A stretch of 29,370 nucleotides of DNA from Rhodospirillaceae bacterium (GTDB lineage Bacteria > Pseudomonadota > Alphaproteobacteria > UBA7985), in the NCBI GenBank assembly GCA_002700865.1, contig PAFB01000064.1, positions 1-29,370 of the forward strand, given 5' to 3'. Positions 15,030-23,224 of the stretch are shown in pieces. The notes beneath the pieces are model-generated. The model did no database searches. It was not told where the DNA came from and saw nothing but the letters and a program-made list of their open reading frames with translations. Made by a program: the position numbers and the translations under genes. How positions within the stretch are numbered: position 1 is the first letter of the stretch; the number at the start of each line of letters is the position of its first letter.

Positions 15030-16076
15030 ATGACAGTTCAGCACTCAAGCGACAAGCCGCTGCTCGCAGCGCTTCATGGTCAGGCTCAATGGCCCAGACC
15101 GGTATGGTTCATGCGACAAGCGGGGCGCTATTTGCCGGAATACCGGGACTTGCGCCAGCAAGCGGGCGGGTTTCTGGACCTGTGCGACAATCCGGATTTT
15201 GCCACTGAAGTTACTTTGCAGCCGATCCGGCGCTATGGCTTTGATGGATCGATCCTGTTTTCTGATATCCTCACCATACCTCGTGCCTTAGGTCAGGATT
15301 TGGCCTTTGCTGCGGGTGAAGGTCCGGTTTTGGGGGCTTTGCCCGACTTGGCGGCCATGACGGATCGCTTAAACAGCGGCGAGATGGCCGGGGTGCTGCA
15401 TCCGGCTTATGGTGCCGTCAGTCAAATTCGCAGCGAACTGCCCGACGCCACCACGCTGATCGGGTTCGCAGGCGCTCCGTGGACGTTGGCGACCTATATG
15501 ATCGAGGGCGGGTCGAGCAAAGCTTACGCTGCGACCAAAGCCATGGCCTATGGCGCACCGGAGCGGTTTTCCGCGTTGATGGCGCTGCTGGTCGCCAGTG
15601 TGGCGCAACATCTGGTGGCACAGATCCGAGCGGGTGCTGATGCCGTCATGATCTTTGATTCTTGGGCTGGTTCGCTGGACCGTGATGCACAGCTTGCCTG
15701 GTCCGCCGCGCCGCTGCGTGCCATTGTTGAACGCATCCGGCAAAGCGAGCCGCAGACCCCCATTATTCTGTTCCCGCGCAAGGCCATGTTCGCTGCGCGC
15801 GCCTTGGCTGGCATCGATCCCCACGTGACGCTTCAGGTTGATTATGCCAACGACTTGAAAGCGGCGGCGAGCTTGGATTTTGCAGCGGTACAGGGCAATC
15901 TTGATCCGGGTCGGTTGCTCTCCGGGCAGGCTGAGGTGGCCGAAGCCACGCGGTCGGTGCTGGCTCAGGTCGATCGGGACCGCAGTCATGTCTTCAATCT
16001 TGGCCATGGCATTTTCAAGGAAACCGACCCCGATGCCGTGCATTGGGTACTCGACGCAATCCGCTCACAAGCCTAA
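15030..16076 (+). CDS. hemE: Uroporphyrinogen III decarboxylase
   Basis: This enzyme decarboxylates uroporphyrinogen III to coproporphyrinogen III in haem synthesis. It is 348 residues long, the usual size. The signature PVWFMRQAGRYLPEYR is at residues 24-39, with the catalytic Asp region FDGSILFSDILTIP, then GFAGAPWTLATYMIEGG, AVMIFDSWAGSLD and the C-terminal VFNLGHGIFKETDPDAV. The start is the ATG at 15030; the frame stays open upstream to 14937 but that extension is unconserved, inside the putative origin. hemH, often next to hemE, is absent here and hemJ follows after about 90 bases. Confidence 0.96.
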   Translation: MTVQHSSDKPLLAALHGQAQWPRPVWFMRQAGRYLPEYRDLRQQAGGFLDLCDNPDFATEVTLQPIRRYGFDGSILFSDILTIPRALGQDLAFAAGEGPVLGALPDLAAMTDRLNSGEMAGVLHPAYGAVSQIRSELPDATTLIGFAGAPWTLATYMIEGGSSKAYAATKAMAYGAPERFSALMALLVASVAQHLVAQIRAGADAVMIFDSWAGSLDRDAQLAWSAAPLRAIVERIRQSEPQTPIILFPRKAMFAARALAGIDPHVTLQVDYANDLKAAASLDFAAVQGNLDPGRLLSGQAEVAEATRSVLAQVDRDRSHVFNLGHGIFKETDPDAVHWVLDAIRSQA

Positions 16077-16165
16077 ACCCTGATCCAGACAAGGGGGCTG
16101 ACAAGCAAAGCCTTTCTTTCTCGGTCTCAGGGGCCTTTTTCCAATATTTTCAGAGGTTTAGCGCC

Positions 16166-16615
16166 ATGCTCGCAATCTTTCTGACGCTGAAGTCGGTTCA
16201 TATCATAGCGGTTATCGCCTGGATGGCAGGCTTGCTGTATCTGCCGCGCTTGTTTGTCTATCACGCCAACGCAGAGACGGGCTCGGATAAGTCGGAGACC
16301 TTCAAAGTCATGGAACGGCGGCTGTACAACGCGATCATCAATCCCGCCATGGCTGTCACTTGGCTCGCTGGGTTGGGAATGGTGGTCTATTGGGAGATGA
16401 ACGGCATCACGACGGCCCGCGAGTTTTGGTTTGTTGCTAAGTTTATTCTCGTGCTGGCCATGAGCGCTGTTACCGGCATGCAGTCGCGTCACGTGAAAAA
16501 CTTCGCCAGCGACAGCAACACCCGAAGCGCCCGCTACTTCCGGATTTTCAACGAAGTACCGACGGTGCTGATGATCCTGATTGTGGTGTTAGTGGTGGTG
16601 AAACCGTTCCAGTAG
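16166..16615 (+). CDS. hemJ: Protoporphyrinogen IX oxidase HemJ (UPF0093 membrane protein)
   Basis: This 149-residue integral membrane protein of the HemJ/CopD-related family oxidises protoporphyrinogen IX to protoporphyrin IX in bacteria lacking HemG or HemY. Four membrane helices are visible, with the conserved SVHIIAVIAWMAGLLYLPRLFVYHA (His residues that bind haem), WLAGLGMVV and MSAVTGMQSRHVKNF segments, and a C-terminal hydrophobic helix (VLMILIVVLVVVKP). The ATG at 16166 follows AGAGG at good spacing; the in-frame upstream frame to 16043 overlaps the end of hemE and is rejected. With hemE it forms a haem gene pair just ahead of rho, as in many alphaproteobacteria. Confidence 0.92.
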   Translation: MLAIFLTLKSVHIIAVIAWMAGLLYLPRLFVYHANAETGSDKSETFKVMERRLYNAIINPAMAVTWLAGLGMVVYWEMNGITTAREFWFVAKFILVLAMSAVTGMQSRHVKNFASDSNTRSARYFRIFNEVPTVLMILIVVLVVVKPFQ

Positions 16616-16983
16616 ATCAAACCGCAGAACAACGCTCGGGTGAGAGGCGAGGTCACAGGCTGAACTCGGGGGCAAATTCAGAAGCAATTTTGGGGGAAAG
16701 GTCAGCAGACCGTTGACAGGGTCGGTGAGCCTGCTTAAGTGGTCGGCGTGTAGGTCGTCCGACTCACACAGGCCGCTCGCGGCCTTGGTCCCTCGTCCGA
16801 GGTGAGGCCAGCTTTCCCGCTTTCTTTCGCAGTTTGAGTTGAGATCGGTTGATCTTCTGACCGCTGCGCTCCGTACGTGCTCCGCGCTGCTGACAGCCGG
16901 GGCTGGTTCTGATTTCCCACCCTGTGGAAGCGCGCTGATGCGCTGCCGGGTTGGGCCTTCTCCAGATGGATCATTTTCGACCT
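16616..16983. other. Leader region of rho (hairpins, no gene)
   Basis: These 368 bases between hemJ and rho have no supportable gene. They contain two short perfect inverted repeats: AGGCCGC-TC-GCGGCCT (16770-16785) and CCTCG-TC-CGAGG (16791-16802). Neither is followed by a T-run. E. coli rho is controlled by attenuation in its leader, so a long structured leader could serve autoregulation here too, but this is inference. Confidence 0.45.
16713..16740 (+). promoter_or_regulatory. Candidate promoter in the rho leader
   Basis: A consensus -35 TTGACA (16713-16718) is followed after 16 bases by TTAAGT (16735-16740), a 3/6 match to the -10. It would give a rho transcript with a leader of about 240 bases. 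Confidence 0.35.
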
Positions 16984-18240
16984 ATGCATCTCGAAGATCT
17001 CAAGCAAAAGACCCCTGTTCAACTCATCGCTATGGCCGAAGAGCTGGAAATCGACAACGTCGCTTCAATGCGGAAGCAGGAGCTGATGTTCGCCATTTTA
17101 AAGGGTGTGGCGGAGAACGATGAGTCGATTTTTGGTGGCGGTGTTATCGAAGTGCTGCAGGACGGTTTTGGGTTCCTGCGCTCGCCTGAAGCCAACTACC
17201 TCGCTGGTGCCGACGATATCTATGTTTCCCCGAATACGGTGCGGAAATTTGGATTGCGCACAGGGGACAGTGTGGATGGTGAAATCCGCGCGCCACGCGA
17301 CAATGAACGCTATTTTGCCCTCACTACGGTCAACACGATCAACTTTGAGGACCCTACTTCCACGCGAACTCGGGTCAACTTCGACTCTCTGACACCCCTG
17401 TATCCAGACGAGCGGCTGAAACTTGAGGTTGAAGATCCGACCAACAAGAACCTGACCGGCCGGGTCATCGATCTGGTCAGCCCCATTGGTAAGGGCCAGC
17501 GCGCTTTGGTCGTGGCACCGCCGCGTACCGGTAAGACGATGATGCTGCAAACCATCGCTGACAGCATCAGCCGCAACAATCCTGAAACTTATCTGATCGT
17601 CCTGCTGATCGACGAACGGCCAGAGGAAGTGACCGACATGCAGCGCTCGGTGAATGGTGAGGTTGTCGCTTCCACCTTCGATGAACCGGCGACAAGACAC
17701 GTGCAGGTTTCGGAAATGGTGATCGAACGCGCCAAGCGACTGGTGGAGCACAAAAAAGACGTGGTGATCCTGCTGGATTCCATCACCCGCCTCGCGCGTG
17801 CTTACAACACCGTTGTTCCTTCATCGGGCAAAGTGCTGACCGGCGGTGTTGATGCCAATGCTATGCAGCGGCCGAAGCGGTTTTTCGGCGCGGCGCGCAA
17901 TATCGAAGAAGGCGGCTCGCTGACGATTGTTGGCACGGCGCTGATCGATACTGGCTCGATGATGGATAAGGTAATCTTTGAGGAATTCAAAGGGACGGGT
18001 AACTCGGAGATCGTTCTCGATCGCAAGCTGGCGGACAAGCGCACTTATCCCGCCATCGATATCGGCGGTTCTGGCACCCGGAAGGAAGAGCAGCTTGTTG
18101 AACGCGGCGAACTTGCCAAAATGTGGGTGCTGCGGCGGATTCTGATGCCCATGGGTCCGGTCGACGCCATGGAATTCCTGATTGACAAGCTGCGGACATC
18201 GAAGTCGAACGACGACTTCTTCCTGTCCATGAACCAGTAG
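16984..18240 (+). CDS. rho: Transcription termination factor Rho
   Basis: This 418-residue hexameric RNA helicase terminates transcription. The N-terminal helix bundle (MHLEDLKQKTPVQLIAMAEEL...MRKQELMFAIL) is followed by the cold-shock-type RNA-binding domain (GGGVIEVLQDGFGFLRSPEANY, about 50-115) and the RecA-like motor. Walker A is APPRTGKTMM at about 179, Walker B is VVILLDSITR, the Q-loop/R-loop region is GGVDANAMQRPKRFFGAARN, and GGSGTRKEEQL is also present. The length is typical. ATG 16984 matches the family N-terminus; an ATG at 16966 would add six residues. No good Shine-Dalgarno site precedes either, consistent with regulated or weak initiation. mnmE follows after 19 bases. Confidence 0.97.
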   Translation: MHLEDLKQKTPVQLIAMAEELEIDNVASMRKQELMFAILKGVAENDESIFGGGVIEVLQDGFGFLRSPEANYLAGADDIYVSPNTVRKFGLRTGDSVDGEIRAPRDNERYFALTTVNTINFEDPTSTRTRVNFDSLTPLYPDERLKLEVEDPTNKNLTGRVIDLVSPIGKGQRALVVAPPRTGKTMMLQTIADSISRNNPETYLIVLLIDERPEEVTDMQRSVNGEVVASTFDEPATRHVQVSEMVIERAKRLVEHKKDVVILLDSITRLARAYNTVVPSSGKVLTGGVDANAMQRPKRFFGAARNIEEGGSLTIVGTALIDTGSMMDKVIFEEFKGTGNSEIVLDRKLADKRTYPAIDIGGSGTRKEEQLVERGELAKMWVLRRILMPMGPVDAMEFLIDKLRTSKSNDDFFLSMNQ

Positions 18241-18259
18241 CGTGCAGCGGCACTGATGC

Positions 18260-19594
18260 ATGTCCCGCGCTGACACCATCTTTGCCCTGTCCTCAGCCGG
18301 TGGCCGCGCAGGCCTCGCGGTTATACGGCTGTCGGGGCCGGGCGCTGACGCGGCTCTTGAACAGCTACTGGCCGGCGCACCCGGCGCGACCTCCCCGGCG
18401 CTACCGAAACCCCGGGTTTTGCAGCGCGTCGATCTGCTCGACAATTCGGGGCTGTTGCTCGACGAAGCCATGGCGGTGCGCTTCGTCGCGCCGCACTCCT
18501 TCACCGGCGAAGCCGTGGTCGAGCTGTACACTCACGGATCGCCCGCCGTCATCCGGGCCGTGTTGGCAGCGCTCAGTGCCCTTGCCGGCATGCGGCCCGC
18601 AGAGGCTGGCGAATTCACCCAGCGTGCTTTTCTCAACGGCAAGATGGATTTGGCAGCCGTCGAGGGTCTGGGCGACCTGATCGACGCTCAGACCGATGCT
18701 CAAAGGCGGCTGTCCTTGCGCCAGCTGGGTGGGGCGCTGTCACATCAGGTTCAGGCGTGGCGGGCGGCAATCATTGCTTTGCGCGCTGAAACTGAAGCCT
18801 GGATCGACTTTCCCGATGAGGATTTGCCTGACGATTTTTTTCCGACCGTGCGGGGCCGGGCGGTTGCCCTTGCCCAGGTTATGGCCTCAGCCACCGCGCA
18901 ATCCCACCGCTTGGCTGCGCATGTGCGCGATGGCTTCACCGTTGCGCTCGTCGGGTTGCCCAATGTCGGAAAGTCTTCGTTGCTGAACGCTTTGGCGGCG
19001 CGCGATGTCGCGATCGTGACGGACGTTGCTGGCACCACCCGAGATGCGCTTTCCGTGCCGATTGAGTTGAATGGATTTCTGGTCAACGTCGTCGATACGG
19101 CTGGACTGCGAGCGACAACCGATGAGGTCGAGGCCATTGGCGTTGACCGCGCTGTGCAGGCCGCGCAATCGGCTGATCTCGTGCTTTGGCTGATCGATGA
19201 GCGCGGTGAGGACCCCGAAATTGGGCGGTATTTGTCGGCCTGTGAGGTGATCAAAGTTGCGACCAAGCAAGATTTGTGGGCCGGCAGTGGTTATGAAGTC
19301 CGCGTGTCTGTTCAGGCTGGCAGTGGTCTGGACCACGTTCTCAGCACCGTTCAGGCCCATTTGTTGGATGAGCGGTCTTCCCTGGATGATATTCTCCCCA
19401 TGGGCCGCCAACGCCACGCCCATCACGTGCAGCAGGCGGTCGACGCTCTTTCGCGCTGTGGGGACATCGAAGAGCTGGCTTTGCTGGCTGAGTGCATGCG
19501 CGATGCGACCGGCGCGCTTGGTCGGATCACTGGTACGGTTGATGTGGAAGACGTGCTCGACCATATTTTCAGCCGATTCTGTATTGGCAAGTAG
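18260..19594 (+). CDS. mnmE: tRNA modification GTPase MnmE (TrmE)
   Basis: Together with MnmG, this enzyme makes the cmnm5/nm5 modification of U34 in tRNAs. It has 444 residues: the N-terminal formyl-THF-binding domain (TIFALSSAGGRAGLAVIRLSGP, then GEFTQRAFLNGKMDL), a helical domain, and the inserted G domain. G1 is GLPNVGKSS at about 232, G2/DVAGTTRD and G3 DTAGLR follow, and G4 reads TKQD instead of the canonical NKxD. The C-terminal catalytic FCIGK is intact. It is directly followed by mnmG, a functional partner, with a parS site in the 42-base gap. The ATG at 18260 has no strong ribosome site. Confidence 0.95.
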   Translation: MSRADTIFALSSAGGRAGLAVIRLSGPGADAALEQLLAGAPGATSPALPKPRVLQRVDLLDNSGLLLDEAMAVRFVAPHSFTGEAVVELYTHGSPAVIRAVLAALSALAGMRPAEAGEFTQRAFLNGKMDLAAVEGLGDLIDAQTDAQRRLSLRQLGGALSHQVQAWRAAIIALRAETEAWIDFPDEDLPDDFFPTVRGRAVALAQVMASATAQSHRLAAHVRDGFTVALVGLPNVGKSSLLNALAARDVAIVTDVAGTTRDALSVPIELNGFLVNVVDTAGLRATTDEVEAIGVDRAVQAAQSADLVLWLIDERGEDPEIGRYLSACEVIKVATKQDLWAGSGYEVRVSVQAGSGLDHVLSTVQAHLLDERSSLDDILPMGRQRHAHHVQQAVDALSRCGDIEELALLAECMRDATGALGRITGTVDVEDVLDHIFSRFCIGK

Positions 19595-19628
19595 GGTTCT
19601 GCTTGCCTGTTTTGGGCCTCAACAAGGA

Positions 19629-19644
19629 CGTTTCACGTGAAACT
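19629..19644 (+). promoter_or_regulatory. parS centromere site 1 (overlaps mnmG start)
   Basis: The site has a perfect 14-bp palindromic core GTTTCACGTGAAAC (19630-19643), matching the bacterial parS consensus TGTTTCACGTGAAACA except at the two outer bases (C and T here). The GTG at 19637, inside the palindrome, is the likely mnmG start codon. ParB, encoded 3.6 kb downstream, is the expected ligand. Confidence 0.9.
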
Positions 19645-21583
19645 CTATCGGCGGAATGATGCTGTGCCTGACGGGCTGCGCTTTGATGTGCTGGTGGTTG
19701 GCGGTGGCCATGCCGGCACAGAAGCCGCCGCCGCTGCTGCGCGCCTGGGGGCACAGGTCGCGCTGGTTACGCACCAGTGGGCGACTGTTGGCGAAATGTC
19801 GTGCAATCCAGCGATTGGTGGGCTGGGCAAAGGGCACTTGGTGCGGGAAATCGATGCGTTTGATGGATTAATGGGCCGTGCCATTGATCGGGCCGGCATT
19901 CAATTTCGGATGCTGAACGCCTCCAAAGGACCCGCTGTTCGCGGTCCAAGGTCGCAGGCAGACCGCCGCCTCTATCGAGAGGCCATCCAAGTCTTACTTC
20001 AGGAAGAGCTTACTCTAACTGTGGTTGAAGCAGGAGCGGACGATATTCTGCTTGGCGAGAACGGGGCAGTAACGGGCCTCAGGACTGACCGAGGCGATGC
20101 GATCCAGGCTGGTGGCGTGGTCATCACAACAGGAACATTTCTGCGCGGGAAGACATTTATTGGCGACGAAGTTGCTCATGAGGGTCGCGCCGGAGAGGCC
20201 CCAGCGGTGGCCTTGGCCGACACGATTGAGCGGCTGGGTTTCCGCTTGGAGCGCCTGAAAACCGGAACACCAGCGCGCCTCGATGGGCGCACCATCGCCT
20301 GGGGTGGTTTAGCCACGCAGCCGCCGGATCCCGTCTTGGTGCCTTTTTCGACCCTGACCGACCGTATTTCTGTGCCCCAGATCGACTGTGGAGTAACGTT
20401 CACGACTGAAGCCACACACCGCATCATCCGGGACAACCTTGAGCGCTCTGCTGTCTATTCTGGCGCAATTGACGGCGTTGGACCGCGGTATTGCCCATCG
20501 ATTGAAGACAAGGTTGTGCGGTTTTCCGACAAGCCCCGGCACCAGATTTTTCTGGAACCAGAGGGACTTGATGACCACACAGTTTATCCCAACGGTATTT
20601 CAACGTCGCTTCCCAGAGATGTTCAAGCGGCGATGTTGAAGACCATTCCGGGTTTGGAGCGAGCAACCATTCTTCGGCCGGGCTATGCCGTTGAATATGA
20701 TTATGTGGACGCGCGAGAGCTGGAAGACACGCTGCAGACTAAGCGCGTGCCCGGCTTGTTCTTGGCGGGCCAGATTAATGGGACCACAGGATATGAGGAA
20801 GCCGCAGCGCAAGGATTGATGGCTGGGGCTAATGCTGCGCTGATAACCGCTGGTTCTGAGCAGCGCCTGCGGGTCGGGCGTCACGAGGGCTACATCGGCG
20901 TTATGATCGACGATCTGGTGACGCGGGGCACGACCGAACCCTACCGCATGTTTACCAGTCGCGCTGAGTTCCGCCTGCGCCTTCGGGCCGACAACGCTGA
21001 CCAGCGTTTGACGCCTTTGGGCCTGGCCTTGGGTTTGATCCGCAGCGACCGCCGAGAGGCGTTTCACGTGAAACAAGCGCTCATGGACGCTGCCTTTGCT
21101 TCATTCAAAAACCTGTCGCTGAGCCCAAATGAATGGGAGCGCGCCGGGTTTCCCATCAAACTTGATGGCAGAAAACGCACGGCGCTCGATATTCTGTCGA
21201 TGAAATCGGTCACTCTGGAACAACTCCAAGCGGCTTTCCCATCGCTCGCCGGCCTTCGGCAGGACGTTGCTGAGCAAATAGAAATCGCATCCGTTTACGC
21301 AGGATATTTGGACCGGCAGGAGCAAGAAGTTGCGGCGCTGCAGACGGAACAGGACGCGCGCCTCCCTGCCGATCTGGACTACAGCGCCATCGGTTCGCTG
21401 TCTAATGAGATCCGCGAAAAACTAGAGCAGGCGCGGCCTGAGACGCTCGGGCGGGCTTCCCGAATTCAAGGCATGACGCCAGCAGCGCTCGGCGCTTTGT
21501 TGCAGTACGTCAAGCGTCGCGGCGAAGACCGGCGCACACGCCCCGCAGAGCCAGCCCAAGCCGCTGACAAGTCGGCAGCCTGA
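19637..21583 (+). CDS. mnmG: tRNA uridine 5-carboxymethylaminomethyl modification enzyme MnmG (GidA)
   Basis: This is the FAD-dependent partner of MnmE, 648 residues. The FAD fold VVGGGHAGTEAAAAAAR is at residues 20-37. SCNPAIGGLGKGHLVREIDAFDG, FLRGKTFIGD, LKTGTPARLDGRTI and LFLAGQINGTTGYEEAAAQG are diagnostic, and the C-terminal helical domain contains LSNEIREKLEQARPETLGRASRIQGMTPA. The tail beyond (KRRGEDRRTRPAEPAQAADKSAA) is slightly longer than usual. The GTG start at 19637 has AAGGA at 8 bases and sits in parS site 1. A second parS site lies in frame, encoding FHVK at about residue 476. rsmG follows 5 bases after the stop. Confidence 0.96.
   Translation: MKLYRRNDAVPDGLRFDVLVVGGGHAGTEAAAAAARLGAQVALVTHQWATVGEMSCNPAIGGLGKGHLVREIDAFDGLMGRAIDRAGIQFRMLNASKGPAVRGPRSQADRRLYREAIQVLLQEELTLTVVEAGADDILLGENGAVTGLRTDRGDAIQAGGVVITTGTFLRGKTFIGDEVAHEGRAGEAPAVALADTIERLGFRLERLKTGTPARLDGRTIAWGGLATQPPDPVLVPFSTLTDRISVPQIDCGVTFTTEATHRIIRDNLERSAVYSGAIDGVGPRYCPSIEDKVVRFSDKPRHQIFLEPEGLDDHTVYPNGISTSLPRDVQAAMLKTIPGLERATILRPGYAVEYDYVDARELEDTLQTKRVPGLFLAGQINGTTGYEEAAAQGLMAGANAALITAGSEQRLRVGRHEGYIGVMIDDLVTRGTTEPYRMFTSRAEFRLRLRADNADQRLTPLGLALGLIRSDRREAFHVKQALMDAAFASFKNLSLSPNEWERAGFPIKLDGRKRTALDILSMKSVTLEQLQAAFPSLAGLRQDVAEQIEIASVYAGYLDRQEQEVAALQTEQDARLPADLDYSAIGSLSNEIREKLEQARPETLGRASRIQGMTPAALGALLQYVKRRGEDRRTRPAEPAQAADKSAA
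21060..21075 (+). promoter_or_regulatory. parS centromere site 2 (inside mnmG)
   Basis: The site has a perfect core GTTTCACGTGAAAC (21061-21074) with outer bases C and A, a 15/16 match to the consensus. It is read as FHVK in the MnmG protein, the same frame register as site 1. The two sites are 1431 bases apart. Confidence 0.9.
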
Positions 21584-21588
21584 TCGCC

Positions 21589-22350
21589 ATGGCAGCCAGC
21601 AACAGGCGCTCATCCCCACACAAGCCGCAACCAAGGCGGGCGAAAAAGGACACCCGCCGCCTGAGTCCGCCTCCGCTTTCGCCTTTGTTCAAGGAAACGG
21701 CTTCTCGTCTGGCGCTCAGCGACGCGCAGATCGAACATTTGCACACCTACGTCGAGACGCTGGGCAAGTGGCAGCCCAAGCTGAACCTCATCGGTCCCAG
21801 CACCTGGGATGACGTCTGGGACCGGCATGTGGTGGATAGCCTGCAGTGCCTCGATTACCTTCCCGAAATGACTGCACCTTCTGGCCCTCAGAACGCTGAC
21901 AAGGCCAGGTTTGAGTCGGCTGACCGTTTTCCGCGCGGCGCAGCGGATATTGGCACTGGTGCTGGGTTTCCCGGGATCGTGGTGGCTATAGCCACGGGCC
22001 AGCCAGTGACCTTGATCGAGGCCGACCATCGCAAAGCGGCGTTTCAACTGGCGGTAAAGACAGCCACGCAAGCGCCGATTGCGGTCCTGTCCCGCCGGGT
22101 CGAGGCCTTGCCAGTCCAACCCCTGGACCTGTTGTTCGCCCGCGCCTTTGCGCCTTTGCCGCGCTTGCTCGATTGGTGCGCACCGCTGATTGACAGTCAG
22201 ACCCAGCTGCTTCTGCACAAAGGCCGCAGCGCCCCCGAAGAAATTGCTGCCGCTCAACAGACACACCATTTCGAAACCGAGAGTTTTCCCTCGCTTATCG
22301 ACAGCGACTCGGTGATTCTGCGCTTGCGCAACATCCGTCCAGCGCGTTAA
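21589..22350 (+). CDS. rsmG: 16S rRNA (guanine-N7) methyltransferase RsmG (GidB)
   Basis: This SAM-dependent enzyme methylates G527 of 16S rRNA (E. coli numbering); its loss gives low-level streptomycin resistance in many bacteria. It has 253 residues. A basic N-terminal extension of about 35 residues (SNRRSSPHKPQPRRAKKDTRR) precedes the family body: KWQPKLNLIGPSTWDDVWDRHVVDSL, SAM motif DIGTGAGFPGIVVAI at about 120, then LLFARAFAPLPRLL and LHKGR. Typical RsmG has 200-215 residues, so the basic extension or the start choice is unusual. No good internal ATG or GTG precedes the conserved part. It belongs to the mnmE-mnmG-rsmG-parA-parB run. Confidence 0.93.
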   Translation: MAASNRRSSPHKPQPRRAKKDTRRLSPPPLSPLFKETASRLALSDAQIEHLHTYVETLGKWQPKLNLIGPSTWDDVWDRHVVDSLQCLDYLPEMTAPSGPQNADKARFESADRFPRGAADIGTGAGFPGIVVAIATGQPVTLIEADHRKAAFQLAVKTATQAPIAVLSRRVEALPVQPLDLLFARAFAPLPRLLDWCAPLIDSQTQLLLHKGRSAPEEIAAAQQTHHFETESFPSLIDSDSVILRLRNIRPAR

Positions 22351-22385
22351 GTCCGGCTCTCCGATTGCAACAGGAACCCGTCCCC

Positions 22386-23159
22386 GTGTCTGAACCGGTC
22401 ATTCTCGCTATTGCCAATCAAAAAGGCGGCGTGGGCAAAACCACGACCGCCGTGAACCTTGGCGCAGCTTTGGCCCGCAAGGGCAAGCGTACACTCATTA
22501 TTGATGCTGACCCACAGGGTAACGCCTCCACCGGTCTGGGCATTGCAGCCGACGCTCGGGAAGCCAACCTCTACGCGGTTCTGGCTGGCACAGTCAGCGC
22601 AGAAGCAGCGATCCAACCTACGTCACAGGATCACTTGTTCATCCTGCCGTCGAACCAGGATTTGGCAGCTATGGAGATCGAGCTGGTTGATGCTGATGCC
22701 CGTCAGTTCAGCTTCCGAGATCAACTTAAAGACGCATCAAAACAATTTGAGGTGGTGTTGATCGACTGCCCGCCGGCGCTTGGGTTGCTGACCCTCAATG
22801 GTCTGGCGTGGGCGGATCGAGTGCTGGTGCCGTTGCAGGCTGAATTCTTCGCGCTGGAAGGCCTGGCATTTCTGCTGCGGACTTTGGACCGGGTAAAGCG
22901 CGGCTCAAACGCTTCCCTGCAGCTGCTGGGTGTGGTTCTGACCATGTATGATGGTCGCAACCGGCTGGCGCAGCAGGTTGAAAACGACGTTCGCACCCAC
23001 CTGCGCGGCCGGGTTTTCGAAACCAAAATTCCGCGCAACGTGCGTCTTTCCGAAGCCCCCTCGCACGCGCAGCCTATTTTCGACTATGATGCCCGTTCGA
23101 CGGGTGCGCAGGCTTACGCCGCGCTGTCGGATGAGGTTGTGGCCACCTTGGGCTTGTAA
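22386..23159 (+). CDS. parA: Chromosome partitioning ATPase ParA
   Basis: This deviant-Walker ATPase forms nucleoid-bound gradients that drag ParB-parS complexes apart. It has 257 residues. The P-loop QKGGVGKTTTAVN is at about residues 12-24 with the signature lysine KGG, Walker A' is LIIDADPQGNAS and Walker B is VVLIDCPPALGLLTLN. The C-terminal region IPRNVRLSEAPSHAQPI is typical of Soj/ParA of chromosomal loci. The GTG at 22386 is preferred, with AGGA about 10 bases upstream; a TTG at 22365 would add seven unconserved residues. parB follows after 65 bases. Confidence 0.95.
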   Translation: MSEPVILAIANQKGGVGKTTTAVNLGAALARKGKRTLIIDADPQGNASTGLGIAADAREANLYAVLAGTVSAEAAIQPTSQDHLFILPSNQDLAAMEIELVDADARQFSFRDQLKDASKQFEVVLIDCPPALGLLTLNGLAWADRVLVPLQAEFFALEGLAFLLRTLDRVKRGSNASLQLLGVVLTMYDGRNRLAQQVENDVRTHLRGRVFETKIPRNVRLSEAPSHAQPIFDYDARSTGAQAYAALSDEVVATLGL

Positions 23160-23224
23160 CACCGTCACCATTCGGCACAGCGTCACAAAGGGCGCGGGTC
23201 TTTGGACAAGGGAAGGACAACACC

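Noticed and set aside
16080..16145. Possible terminator between hemE and hemJ ending in a T-run (GGGGCCTTTTT)
   Set aside because: The candidate left arm (AAAGCC) does not pair cleanly with the right arm, so the stem is imperfect.
16484..16500. CACGTG with partial flanks in hemJ as a third parS
   Set aside because: Four or more mismatches to the 16-bp consensus, mainly in the left arm, compared with perfect cores at the two accepted sites.
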